Source: Methanocorpusculum sp.
Lineage (GTDB): Archaea; Halobacteriota; Methanomicrobia; Methanomicrobiales; Methanocorpusculaceae
DNA length: 16,670 nt
Direction: 5' to 3'
Assembly (NCBI GenBank): GCA_029987045.1
Contig: DALTWN010000004.1
Coordinates: 1 to 16,670, forward strand
A model generated the notes under the pieces. That model did no database searches. It had not been told where the DNA came from and was given only the letters and a program-made list of their open reading frames with translations. A program made the position numbers and the translations under genes. This document shows, piece by piece, positions 1 through 6,367 of this stretch. Positions within the stretch are counted from its first letter, which is position 1. The number at the start of each line of letters is the position of its first letter.

Positions 1-552
1 TCCAGTGAAATCATCAACACTCTCCGTGGTGGAGGTATTTCTTCCGTTGGATATGCAATCAGCGAAGCAATTCCGAAGAACTCCTATTCCCGCCCGGCAA
101 AAACCGGCGGACTTTTCGGTCGCCACAAGGATAAAGGCAACAACGAACCGCATGTTGATATTACCGGGGATGATAAATCCGCAAAGATTATCGGTCTTGT
201 CCGCCGTGCAATGCTTGGCAGACTGACTCTTCCGTGTGATTATTCTACTGCAGAACGTGCACTGGTTCTGGTCGCAGGACCACCGCAGGAACTCGACCGT
301 AAGGGTGTTGAGAAGTCGAAGAACTGGGTTGAAGAAAACATCGCAGGCGTTGAAGTCCGTGGTGGAGATTATCCGGTTGACAGTGGATATGTTGCCGCTG
401 TCGTTCTTCTTGCCTCCATTGCAAATGCTCCGCGTATTCGTGAACTCATTGAACTCGCAAAGGAAGCAAAAGAAGAGGTCGCCCGTTCCCGTGAACGTGC
501 AAATGCACCGACAATGTTCGATGACGGAGATGTCGACCCTCTCTTTGAGTGA
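1..552 (+). CDS. Tubulin/FtsZ-family GTPase, C-terminal part (5' end missing)
   Basis: The reading frame is open from the first base of the window to TGA at 550-552, giving 183 residues of an incomplete protein. The segment ALVLVAGPP, then DRKGVEKSKNWVEE and EVRGGDYP, resembles the C-terminal domain of tubulin/FtsZ-superfamily proteins. The upstream stretch NTLRGGGISSVGYA fits the end of the GTPase domain and the start of the linking region. The tail is charged and helical (ELAKEAKEEVARSRER) and ends in an acidic FDDGDVDPLFE, like the variable C-termini of these proteins. The GTP-binding tubulin signature lies upstream and cannot be checked. Such proteins polymerise with GTP and act in division or cell shape. 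Whether this one is closer to FtsZ, to CetZ or to another archaeal tubulin-like group is not decided here. The next gene begins 6 nt after the stop, so the two are probably co-transcribed. Confidence 0.72.
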   Translation, partial: SSEIINTLRGGGISSVGYAISEAIPKNSYSRPAKTGGLFGRHKDKGNNEPHVDITGDDKSAKIIGLVRRAMLGRLTLPCDYSTAERALVLVAGPPQELDRKGVEKSKNWVEENIAGVEVRGGDYPVDSGYVAAVVLLASIANAPRIRELIELAKEAKEEVARSRERANAPTMFDDGDVDPLFE

Positions 553-558
553 TATAAG

Positions 559-1635
559 ATGAATGTAAAAAAAGTTCTAGCAATAACTTTGGTGGCATTA
601 GTTGCCACCCTTGCATTTGCCGGCGTAGCATCTGCATTTACCTATAACAGCGCCGATTACTCCGTAACCCCGACAGGATCTGTCACGCCGGGAACCAAAG
701 TAACTGCAACGATGAAGGTGTCCTACCCAGAGGGTTCACCCATTCCGAATCAGCTTAATCTCGATAGCCAGCTTGTCGGCGTATCCTGGACAGTGGTAAG
801 AAATCCGGGGGCTGCGAATGCTATGACGTTCCACCCGACGTATCCCTATGATTACGTTTCAAATTTCGATATCTATGAAAGTTCGGGATCGGTTAGCCTT
901 GAAATAACAGCTTCAGGAACTGTTTCATCAGAATCAGCTGGAAAGGATATTTCCCCGCTTACTATTTCGGAATCCGGTGGAAGCGGTTCTGTTTACACGG
1001 CTCCGACACAATTCGTCTATGATACCGGAACTCTTGCAAGCAGTCTCCAGGCATTAAATAGTGGTATCGCAACTATCGAAGCTGCTATTGAGGAGTATGT
1101 TGCAGCAGGATATGACTGCTCCCAGGCGAAGGCAAACCTGGAAACTGCACGTGCAAAATATCAGGCGGCAGTAAATGCAGGTACCGCAAATGGAGTCACT
1201 GCATTCTCAAACTATGAAGCAGGCATGGCTGCTCTGAACAAAGCAAAGCAGTCTGTTGCATACGTCTCACTGAGTGTGATTCTGAACACGTACACTCAGA
1301 TTGATGATATTATCACTCAGCTCTATCAGAATGGCTGGAACACCGAAGCAAAACTCGTTGATACCAAGAACACTAAGATCAAGACAGAATACGACGAGTG
1401 TTTGAAAGAATACCAGGCTGGCAATGCAGATATCGCAGAACTGAAGGCATTACAGGCAGAGGTAACCGATCTCTACAATGAAGCAACCAAGTACCTTGAA
1501 GAATCCCAGAATCCGTTAGGTGGAATTATGGCTTATCTTCCCTACATTCTGATCGGGGTTGGTGTAATCGTTGTTGGTATTATCGTCTTCTTCGTCATCC
1601 GCAAACGCAAAGGCAGCTGGGACGAACTCGGTTAA
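559..1635 (+). CDS. Secreted, C-terminally membrane-anchored helical protein of unknown function
   Basis: This 358-residue protein has a clear signal peptide: basic MNVKK, a hydrophobic core, and a likely cleavage after ASA at residue 26. Residues 27-155 are rich in Ser, Thr, Gly and Tyr and look like an extracellular beta domain. Residues 156-316 are helical and probably coiled-coil, with two loosely related units (about 176-208 and 251-289) sharing a pattern of Ile, Tyr, Gly, Lys and Tyr-Gln-Ala. One transmembrane helix spans about 324-347, followed by RKRKGSWDELG as a short basic cytoplasmic tail. The predicted protein therefore sits outside the cell with its C-terminus inside. I do not recognise a named family. 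GTGAT at 549-553, overlapping the upstream stop, may act as a ribosome binding site 5 nt before the ATG. The 6-nt gap to the tubulin-like gene suggests a shared transcript and possibly a shared role at the membrane. Confidence 0.8.
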   Translation: MNVKKVLAITLVALVATLAFAGVASAFTYNSADYSVTPTGSVTPGTKVTATMKVSYPEGSPIPNQLNLDSQLVGVSWTVVRNPGAANAMTFHPTYPYDYVSNFDIYESSGSVSLEITASGTVSSESAGKDISPLTISESGGSGSVYTAPTQFVYDTGTLASSLQALNSGIATIEAAIEEYVAAGYDCSQAKANLETARAKYQAAVNAGTANGVTAFSNYEAGMAALNKAKQSVAYVSLSVILNTYTQIDDIITQLYQNGWNTEAKLVDTKNTKIKTEYDECLKEYQAGNADIAELKALQAEVTDLYNEATKYLEESQNPLGGIMAYLPYILIGVGVIVVGIIVFFVIRKRKGSWDELG

Positions 1636-1680
1636 TCTTCACTGAATTAACCACAGACACCTTTTTTTATTGTTTTTTTA
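1630..1680 (+). terminator. Hairpin plus T-tracts after the secreted-protein gene
   Basis: A 7-bp inverted repeat GGTTAAT / ATTAACC (1630-1636 and 1646-1652, 9-nt loop) overlaps the stop codon. It is followed by two runs of seven T at 1662-1668 and 1673-1679. T-tracts of this kind are the usual archaeal termination signal. On the other strand, an A-run read as T (around 1680-1685) can serve the convergent trkA-type gene. Confidence 0.6.
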
Positions 1681-1711
1681 AAAAAGACGGGGATTTTTCC
1701 CGGATAGTATG

Positions 1712-2368
1712 TTAGAGGAATGTATCGTTCATTCGTGCGACTGATTTTTCTTCAGCTTCTTTCTTGGTGAATACCGCAATAATATCTCCAGGCTTGAATA
1801 CTGTATCGCCATTGGGAATAATTAGATTTCCATCTCTGCGAATGGCAACATAGAGTTCGTCTTTTCCTCCGGAAAGTTCCTTTACTGTTTTCTCCGCTCC
1901 CTTTGACCCTTCATTAACAGTGACTTCGAAGATACATCCGCCATCTATGCTTGCGAGAATCTGGGCGTCAGGGTTGGTCAGACTCAGAAGAAGATTTCGT
2001 GCAGCGAGTTCATCTCTGTTTTCGCAGATTCTGAATCCGCCCTCTCTGAACAGTACTTCATGTTCTTTCTGGTTTACAACAGCGACCTGTGTTTTCACGC
2101 CATTGCGTTTTGCAATTGTACATGCCATGAGATTGGTTGCATCGTCTCCGGTTGCAGCAATAAATGCGTCCGCCTGGGAAATGCCTGCTTCTTCGAGTGT
2201 GGTTATATCGGTTGCATCTCCTGAAATTGCACGGAGATCATATTCTTCGAGAAGTTCGGAACATTTATCCAGATCACTATCGATAACGACGACATTGTTC
2301 CCTTTCGTGGTGGCTATCCGGGCAAGAGCTTGTCCGATGCCGCCAAGGCCTGCAATTATCAGATACAT
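1712..2368 (-). CDS. trkA: TrkA-family potassium uptake protein, NAD-binding (RCK) subunit
   Basis: The 218-residue protein is a single TrkA/RCK unit. The N-terminal Rossmann domain (about 1-130) has GLGGIG at residues 7-12 as the dinucleotide-binding glycine motif and Asp30 at the end of the second strand (VVVIDSD), the position that usually contacts the NAD ribose. SGDATD (49-54) and AATGDD (71-76) follow as in TrkA proteins. A TrkA-C ligand-binding domain covers about 140-202, ending with KPGDIIAVF. Family members bind NAD(H) or nucleotides on the cytoplasmic face of Trk/Ktr potassium channels and gate them. No TrkH/KtrB membrane subunit is in this window, so the partner is unknown. The gene is divergent from rnhB with 63 nt between the start codons. 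There is no Shine-Dalgarno sequence and a TATA-like box lies about 28 nt away, so a leaderless mRNA is likely. Confidence 0.92.
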   Translation of the reverse strand: MYLIIAGLGGIGQALARIATTKGNNVVVIDSDLDKCSELLEEYDLRAISGDATDITTLEEAGISQADAFIAATGDDATNLMACTIAKRNGVKTQVAVVNQKEHEVLFREGGFRICENRDELAARNLLLSLTNPDAQILASIDGGCIFEVTVNEGSKGAEKTVKELSGGKDELYVAIRRDGNLIIPNGDTVFKPGDIIAVFTKKEAEEKSVARMNDTFL

Positions 2369-2396
2369 AGTCTCTTACTCTTATTTTGCTACAGAC

Positions 2397-2405
2397 TATT
2401 AAATA
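2397..2405. promoter_or_regulatory. TATA-like element between divergent trkA and rnhB
   Basis: TATTAAATA reads TATTTAATA on the other strand, so it is TATA-like both ways. It lies 28 nt from the trkA ATG (2368) and 26 nt from the rnhB ATG (2432), the distance expected for leaderless archaeal transcripts in each direction. No second TATA-like element in the 63-nt gap is as well placed for both genes. Confidence 0.5.
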
Positions 2406-2431
2406 CTCTGCAGACTGATTTTAATGGAGCT

Positions 2432-3070
2432 ATGAGGATATGTGGTATCGATGAGGCGGGAAAAGGCCCGGTTCTTGGCCCGATGACCGCAGCCGGTGTC
2501 GTTGTCGAGGGTCCTGATGCACTCAATGGATTGGGCATAAAGGATTCGAAACAGCTGACGCCGAAAAAACGTGAAGAACTCTTCGAGGTAATCGTCGGTA
2601 CTTATCCATATCATGTTGTTGTCAAGAGTCCGCAGGAGATCGATGCGCGTCCCGGGACCATGAATGCGTTTACGGTATCCTGTCATGCCGAAGTCTTGCG
2701 AAATCTTGTTCCCGACAAAGTAATTCTTGATGCATGTGATGTGAATGCCGACCGGTTCGGTACCAATGTGTTGTCCGCATCGGGAATCAGTTGCGATGTG
2801 GTTTCAATTCACAAAGCAGATGCAAAATATACGGTAGTGGGTGCTGCAAGTATTGTCGCAAAGGTTACCCGTGATCGCATTATCGAAACACTCCGTGAAG
2901 AATTCGGCGATATCGGTTCAGGATACCCGTCGGATGAAGTAACGGTACAGTTTCTGAAGACCTATATTGAAACCTATGGGGCTGCTCCGTCCTGCGCCCG
3001 AACGACCTGGCAGACGACTATTGATATCCTGAATGCATCCCATCAGAAAAGTCTGGATTCTTTCTTCTAA
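2432..3070 (+). CDS. rnhB: Ribonuclease HII with C-terminal PCNA-binding motif
   Basis: A 212-residue RNase HII, which cleaves the RNA strand of RNA-DNA hybrids and removes single ribonucleotides from DNA. The family signature GIDEAGKGPVLGPM starts at residue 5. The four expected metal-binding acids are visible: Asp7, Glu8, Asp100 (in LDACD) and Asp130 (in HKADAKY), with VGAASIVAKVTRD following. The last eight residues, QKSLDSFF (205-212), match the PCNA-interacting box QxxLxxFF exactly, suggesting recruitment to the replication clamp. The ATG at 2432 was chosen because the signature must be close to the N-terminus; an upstream in-frame ATG at 2330 would add 34 unrelated residues and overlap trkA. 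Its stop overlaps the stop of the convergent UPF0146 gene. Confidence 0.95.
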   Translation: MRICGIDEAGKGPVLGPMTAAGVVVEGPDALNGLGIKDSKQLTPKKREELFEVIVGTYPYHVVVKSPQEIDARPGTMNAFTVSCHAEVLRNLVPDKVILDACDVNADRFGTNVLSASGISCDVVSIHKADAKYTVVGAASIVAKVTRDRIIETLREEFGDIGSGYPSDEVTVQFLKTYIETYGAAPSCARTTWQTTIDILNASHQKSLDSFF

Positions 3071-3465
3071 TTTTTTCTGACATACCGGTGAAGTATGATA
3101 TCCCCGAGATCGATGCGTTCTCCTCCGTCCAGATAGACTTCGAATCCAAGGTGGTAAATGATCAGATCGACATTCAGTTTTTTTGCCAGCTGAATGATTG
3201 CCGGTACGATTTCAATGCCCGGTCTGATTGCATAGAGAAGATCCGCATGTGTATAGAGTGACAGATTCGGTTCGACACAGTCATCGACCACCGACGGGAC
3301 GGGTGAATCAGGGTATGCATGGACATCGGTACAGAGGACCGGAATCCCCGCATCAATCAGGATTTTTGCGGTGACTGTCTTTCCGCCGAATCCGATTTCA
3401 ACGGCAGAAGTATACTGCTGTGATTTGAGATAGTTTCCGATTGCGGTTTCAATCAGGTACGGCAT
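3067..3465 (-). CDS. UPF0146 family protein
   Basis: The 132-residue protein matches what I know of the archaeal UPF0146 family. Residues 22-27 (VEIGFG), followed about 20 residues later by CTDVH, resemble motif I and the acidic end of strand 2 of a Rossmann methyltransferase. This suggests a small, reduced S-adenosylmethionine-type fold; no activity has been established to my knowledge. The C-terminal half (IRPGIEIVPAIIQLAKKLNVDLIIYHLGFE) fits the same fold. The gene ends inside the stop codon of rnhB (4-nt overlap, convergent). Its start is only 29 nt from the divergent archaemetzincin start, so the two share an upstream region. No Shine-Dalgarno sequence is seen. Confidence 0.82.
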   Translation of the reverse strand: MPYLIETAIGNYLKSQQYTSAVEIGFGGKTVTAKILIDAGIPVLCTDVHAYPDSPVPSVVDDCVEPNLSLYTHADLLYAIRPGIEIVPAIIQLAKKLNVDLIIYHLGFEVYLDGGERIDLGDIILHRYVRKN

Positions 3466-3471
3466 AGAATC

Positions 3472-3485
3472 ACATAAGTTTATGT
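3472..3485. promoter_or_regulatory. Palindrome ACATAA-GT-TTATGT between divergent UPF0146 and amzA
   Basis: The 29-nt gap between two divergent start codons (3465 and 3495) contains 6-bp inverted arms ACATAA and TTATGT separated by GT. The centre is about 13 and 16 nt from the two starts. It could be an operator, or two overlapping TATA-like elements. Function is inferred from position only. Confidence 0.35.
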
Positions 3486-3494
3486 CGTTTAGAA

Positions 3495-4118
3495 ATGAAA
3501 ATATCTACGATTATGGGGGTACATGTTTTTTGGGATAGCCGGGCACCGCCAGGGATTGCAGTTCCGGTAACTGAAAGTCTGTCTACCGTTCTGAATATGC
3601 CGGTATCTCGTATCGATAACGGAACGTTTCCCCTCGAAGGGTATGATCACGTACGAAAACAGTACGATGCTGTCAAACTTCTCCTGAAACTCGATCAGTT
3701 CAGAAGTCTTCATCCGGAACTCTTTCGGCCGTATGGACAGTTGGATACGCCATATCCATCGAATTCGGTGGTTGACGAGAAAGTATTGTTAATAACTTCC
3801 GGTGATCTGTATACTGCCTGCGATTCGTATGTATTCGGGCTGGCCCATCCCAAATTCGGTGTTGCGGTTGTTTCATCCACACGGCTCGACAATATCTTCT
3901 ATGGTCGCCATCCTGATGATTCGATGCTGATAAAACGGATTGTCACGGAAAGCAGTCATGAAATAGCACACCTGTATGGAATGGAACATTGTGAAAATCT
4001 GAACTGTATCATGTCATGTCCGAATTCTCTTGATTATCTTGACAGAAAAGAGACCTATTTCTGTGCGAAATGCCGTGCCGAACTGAATCAGCGGATAGCT
4101 GGAGAGGTGGTCTATTAA
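3495..4118 (+). CDS. amzA: Archaemetzincin, zinc metalloprotease
   Basis: The 207-residue protein carries the archaemetzincin signature HExxHxxGx3Cx4CxM: HEIAH at 155-159, Gly162, Cys166, Cys171 and Met173. A further pair Cys190-x2-Cys193 follows 16 residues after the Met. The three His (155, 159, 165) would bind catalytic zinc, Glu156 is the general base, and the four Cys (166, 171, 190, 193) bind a second structural zinc. The N-terminal region (1-150) is the usual alpha/beta lead-in, with no signal peptide, so the protease is cytoplasmic. Its natural substrate is unknown to me. The stop overlaps the start of the Cas1-like gene in TAATG (1 nt), pointing to translational coupling. There is no Shine-Dalgarno sequence before the ATG at 3495. 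Confidence 0.93.
   Translation: MKISTIMGVHVFWDSRAPPGIAVPVTESLSTVLNMPVSRIDNGTFPLEGYDHVRKQYDAVKLLLKLDQFRSLHPELFRPYGQLDTPYPSNSVVDEKVLLITSGDLYTACDSYVFGLAHPKFGVAVVSSTRLDNIFYGRHPDDSMLIKRIVTESSHEIAHLYGMEHCENLNCIMSCPNSLDYLDRKETYFCAKCRAELNQRIAGEVVY
4101..4110 (+). promoter_or_regulatory. Ribosome binding site for the Cas1-like gene
   Basis: GGAGAGGTGG, 7 nt before the ATG at 4118 and inside the end of amzA, is a strong purine-rich Shine-Dalgarno site. It fixes the start at 4118 rather than the in-frame ATG at 4070 and suits re-initiation after amzA translation. Confidence 0.65.
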
Positions 4119-5050
4119 TGAAACCGTGGGTTACGGTATGGGGATATGGTGCAGATATTTCTGCAACGCAGAATACGCTGTTTGTCCGTGAAAAAGGGTC
4201 TTCCGTTCCTTCCAGGTATCCTCTCTCAGAAATCTCCCATCTTCTTATTGCAGGAGACAATGTATTGCACACGTCTGCGGTTCTGAAATGTGCAGAACAG
4301 AATATTCCGATTTCGTTTTTTGATATCAGGGGTCGCCCGTCTTCTGTTCTGCAGAAACCATTGTCTTCCCGCTATTCATCACCGGATTCTGCTCCGACCC
4401 ATACATCCGCAAAAAGCATGATAGAATCGGCAATCGAAGCAAGAATGCGCCATCTTCATGAACTGGCGGAAACTCATGAGGATTTCTACCGGATCGGCGA
4501 GTTCGATATTATTGCCGGTGCGCGTGCAGAGCTCGACTACCTCATCACCCTGCCGGAACTTGCCCGGATCTTCACCCTTACGAAGAATATGTATTATGAG
4601 ATTCTTTCGCGTGTACTTCCTGCAGAGCTGGGATATCACAGACGTGTGGAAGGAATATCTCCCGATCCGGTCAATGTGCTGTTTTCCAAAGGATATGCTG
4701 CGCTCTATGCGACAATTCAGACAGCGTGTATCGGTGCAGGACTCGATTTATCGCGTAGTTCTCTTTTCGGAAAGGTTATTCCCTGTTCCGGAAGTCCGTG
4801 TGTCCGTGAGATAATGGAACCGGCCATGGTGCCGATGGTCGATCGTGTTGTCATTGAAACCGCATTAAATCCGGATCTTTGCATGGCATACCAGCAGGAA
4901 TCACGGTGGATAATCCCGGATACGGTCGAGGACGACTTTTATCGGCAGTTGTCGGTATCGATTGATGTTCCGTGCATCGAGGCGAATGTGGATGCATATG
5001 CCGAATCCCTTCGTGAAGGCGTTTCGCCGGAGTACCATTATCCGGCATAA
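4118..5050 (+). CDS. Standalone Cas1 homologue, probably catalytically inactive
   Basis: The 310-residue protein has the Cas1 layout. The N-terminal beta domain (about 1-80) includes YPLSEISHLLIAGDN and a strand ending FFDIRGRP. The alpha-helical domain carries the hallmark DPVNVLFSKGYAALY at 183-197 and PMVDRVVIETAL at 239-250, the equivalent of the Cas1 PIVDRLV segment. The catalytic residues seem lost. In an ungapped alignment on DPVN, the conserved Glu of the usual IEG motif falls on Phe152 (IFTLTKNMYYEIL), and the usual Leu-His falls on Leu216-Phe217. The metal-binding Asp corresponds to Glu231 in REIME if one residue is inserted. Glu147 is the nearest other acid to the first position. 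No cas2, other cas gene, repeat array, transposon end or polymerase is nearby, so it is neither a CRISPR adaptation gene nor an obvious casposase. Standalone Cas1 relatives are known in archaea. The gene overlaps amzA by 1 nt. Confidence 0.82.
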   Translation: MKPWVTVWGYGADISATQNTLFVREKGSSVPSRYPLSEISHLLIAGDNVLHTSAVLKCAEQNIPISFFDIRGRPSSVLQKPLSSRYSSPDSAPTHTSAKSMIESAIEARMRHLHELAETHEDFYRIGEFDIIAGARAELDYLITLPELARIFTLTKNMYYEILSRVLPAELGYHRRVEGISPDPVNVLFSKGYAALYATIQTACIGAGLDLSRSSLFGKVIPCSGSPCVREIMEPAMVPMVDRVVIETALNPDLCMAYQQESRWIIPDTVEDDFYRQLSVSIDVPCIEANVDAYAESLREGVSPEYHYPA

Positions 5051-5051
5051 C

Positions 5052-5067
5052 ATTTTTTGCTTTTTTC
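5052..5067 (+). terminator. T-tracts after the Cas1-like gene
   Basis: Two runs of six T (5053-5058 and 5061-5066) lie directly after the stop codon, a typical archaeal intrinsic termination signal. They separate the amzA-cas1 pair from the GTPase gene. Confidence 0.5.
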
Positions 5068-5108
5068 AGTCTGGATTCGCAAACCATAACTATTCCGGAC
5101 GTCCAATT

Positions 5109-5138
5109 GATAGGTATAGATAAAATACGTGACCTATC
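5109..5138 (+). promoter_or_regulatory. Promoter of the OBG GTPase gene flanked by an inverted repeat
   Basis: An A/T-rich TATA-like stretch (TATAGATAAAATA, 5115-5127) lies between inverted 7-bp arms GATAGGT (5109-5115) and ACCTATC (5132-5138). The second arm ends directly at the ATG at 5139. The arms could form an operator over the promoter, or an RNA hairpin at the start codon if transcription begins upstream of 5109. Confidence 0.4.
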
Positions 5139-6314
5139 ATGTTGTTACTCGCTTTAGCAGGAAAACCGAACTGCGGCAAGTCGACGTTTTTCAAGTCGCT
5201 TACCCTTGCCAATGTAGAAATAGCAAATTATCCGTTCACTACTATCGACGCCAATAAAGGTGTTGCCTATGTCAGATCCGTATGTCCGTGCAAAGAGCTC
5301 GGCATCGAAGGCGGATGCGGCAACTGCGTTGACGGGATTCGGTTTACCCCGGTCGAACTTCTGGATGTCGCCGGTCTCGTCCCGGATGCACACAAGGGCC
5401 GTGGTCTGGGCAACCAGTTCCTTGACAATCTGCGTGAAGCGGATGCTATTATCCAGGTGGTCGATGCATCGGGAAGTACGGATGCCGAAGGAAATCCGGT
5501 CGATCCCGGAACACGCAACCCGCTGGAAGATGTCGCATTCCTGCGGTATGAATTCGCCATGTGGATGGCAGGTATTGTCCAGAAACATCTGCCGAGAATT
5601 GTCCGCCAGGCTCAGGGCAAGGAGAACGTCATTATTGATCTGCTGGGAGATGCTCTGGCGGGTCTTCGTATCGATTCGGTACAGGTTCGCGATGCGGTGC
5701 TCGAGAGCGGTATTGATATTGCAAAGGCATCGGAGGAAGATATCGAAAAGCTCTGTGAAATCCTCCTTGAAATGTCGAAACCGATGGTTATTGCCGCGAA
5801 CAAGGCAGATCAGGCATCCGAAGAGAATCTGAACAATCTCAAGGATCTCGGTGCGGTACCGACCATTTCAGCCGGAGAACTTGCACTGAAATCCGCATCA
5901 TCCGCCAAACTTCTGCACTATCTACCAGGCGATGCAAAGTTCACTCCGGTCGATGGTGCCAAACTGTCTGCCCCGCAGATCAAGGCACTGACCATGGTTG
6001 CCGAGAATATGAAGAAGTTCGGATCAACCGGCGTACAGGATGTCCTGAACCGTGCAGTCTTTGACGCGTGCGGCATGATCATTGTCTATCCGGTCGAGGA
6101 TGAAGGAAAATACTGCAATGCGAAAGGTGTCGTCTTACCGGATGCGCTTCTGATGCCGAAGGGATCGACCCCGCGTGATCTTGCCTTCAAGATTCACACC
6201 GATATCGGCAATGGGTTCCTGTATGCGGTCGATGCCCGGACAAAGATGCGGATCAAGGATTCTGCCGAACTCAAGATGGGCGACGTCATAAAGATCGTCA
6301 GTACCGCCAAATAA
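5139..6314 (+). CDS. OBG-family GTP/ATP-binding protein, YchF-like, with TGS domain
   Basis: A 391-residue translational-type GTPase of the OBG/YchF group in its archaeal form. The nucleotide motifs are in order: P-loop GKPNCGKST at 8-16, switch I threonines 34-35, DVAG at 76-79, and NKAD at 221-224 with SAG at 244-246. The middle region (about 128-210) is the inserted helical domain. A C-terminal TGS domain, often RNA-binding, covers about 314-388 (IIVYPVEDE through GDVIKIVS). A Cys cluster CPC (49-51) plus CGNC (60-63) sits between switch I and DVAG; archaeal relatives carry a similar cluster, which may bind a metal. NKAD is the guanine-specifying motif, so GTP is likely, although YchF itself prefers ATP through a changed motif. 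Family members associate with ribosomes. The gene is preceded by its own promoter. Confidence 0.9.
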   Translation: MLLLALAGKPNCGKSTFFKSLTLANVEIANYPFTTIDANKGVAYVRSVCPCKELGIEGGCGNCVDGIRFTPVELLDVAGLVPDAHKGRGLGNQFLDNLREADAIIQVVDASGSTDAEGNPVDPGTRNPLEDVAFLRYEFAMWMAGIVQKHLPRIVRQAQGKENVIIDLLGDALAGLRIDSVQVRDAVLESGIDIAKASEEDIEKLCEILLEMSKPMVIAANKADQASEENLNNLKDLGAVPTISAGELALKSASSAKLLHYLPGDAKFTPVDGAKLSAPQIKALTMVAENMKKFGSTGVQDVLNRAVFDACGMIIVYPVEDEGKYCNAKGVVLPDALLMPKGSTPRDLAFKIHTDIGNGFLYAVDARTKMRIKDSAELKMGDVIKIVSTAK

Positions 6315-6334
6315 TCGGCGGATTCTCGGTAAAC

Positions 6335-6343
6335 TATTTAATA
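6335..6343 (+). promoter_or_regulatory. TATA box of the 105-residue protein gene
   Basis: TATTTAATA ends 24 nt before the ATG at 6368. The identical element occurs at the same kind of spacing before agcS (6764-6772). Confidence 0.5.
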
Positions 6344-6367
6344 TTGGAGAGCTAAATTTAGGTATCT

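Noticed and set aside
2330..2431. N-terminal extension of RNase HII from an upstream ATG
   Set aside because: It adds 34 residues with no family similarity, overlaps the start of trkA, and would put the DEAGKG motif far from the N-terminus. ATG at 2432 fits better.
4070..4117. Upstream in-frame ATG for the Cas1-like gene
   Set aside because: It lies within amzA, the added residues do not resemble Cas1, and a strong ribosome binding site at 4101-4110 serves the ATG at 4118.
4118..5050. Casposon or CRISPR-Cas locus
   Set aside because: No direct repeats with spacers, no terminal inverted repeats, no family B polymerase and no other cas gene in the window. The Cas1 homologue also lacks likely catalytic residues.
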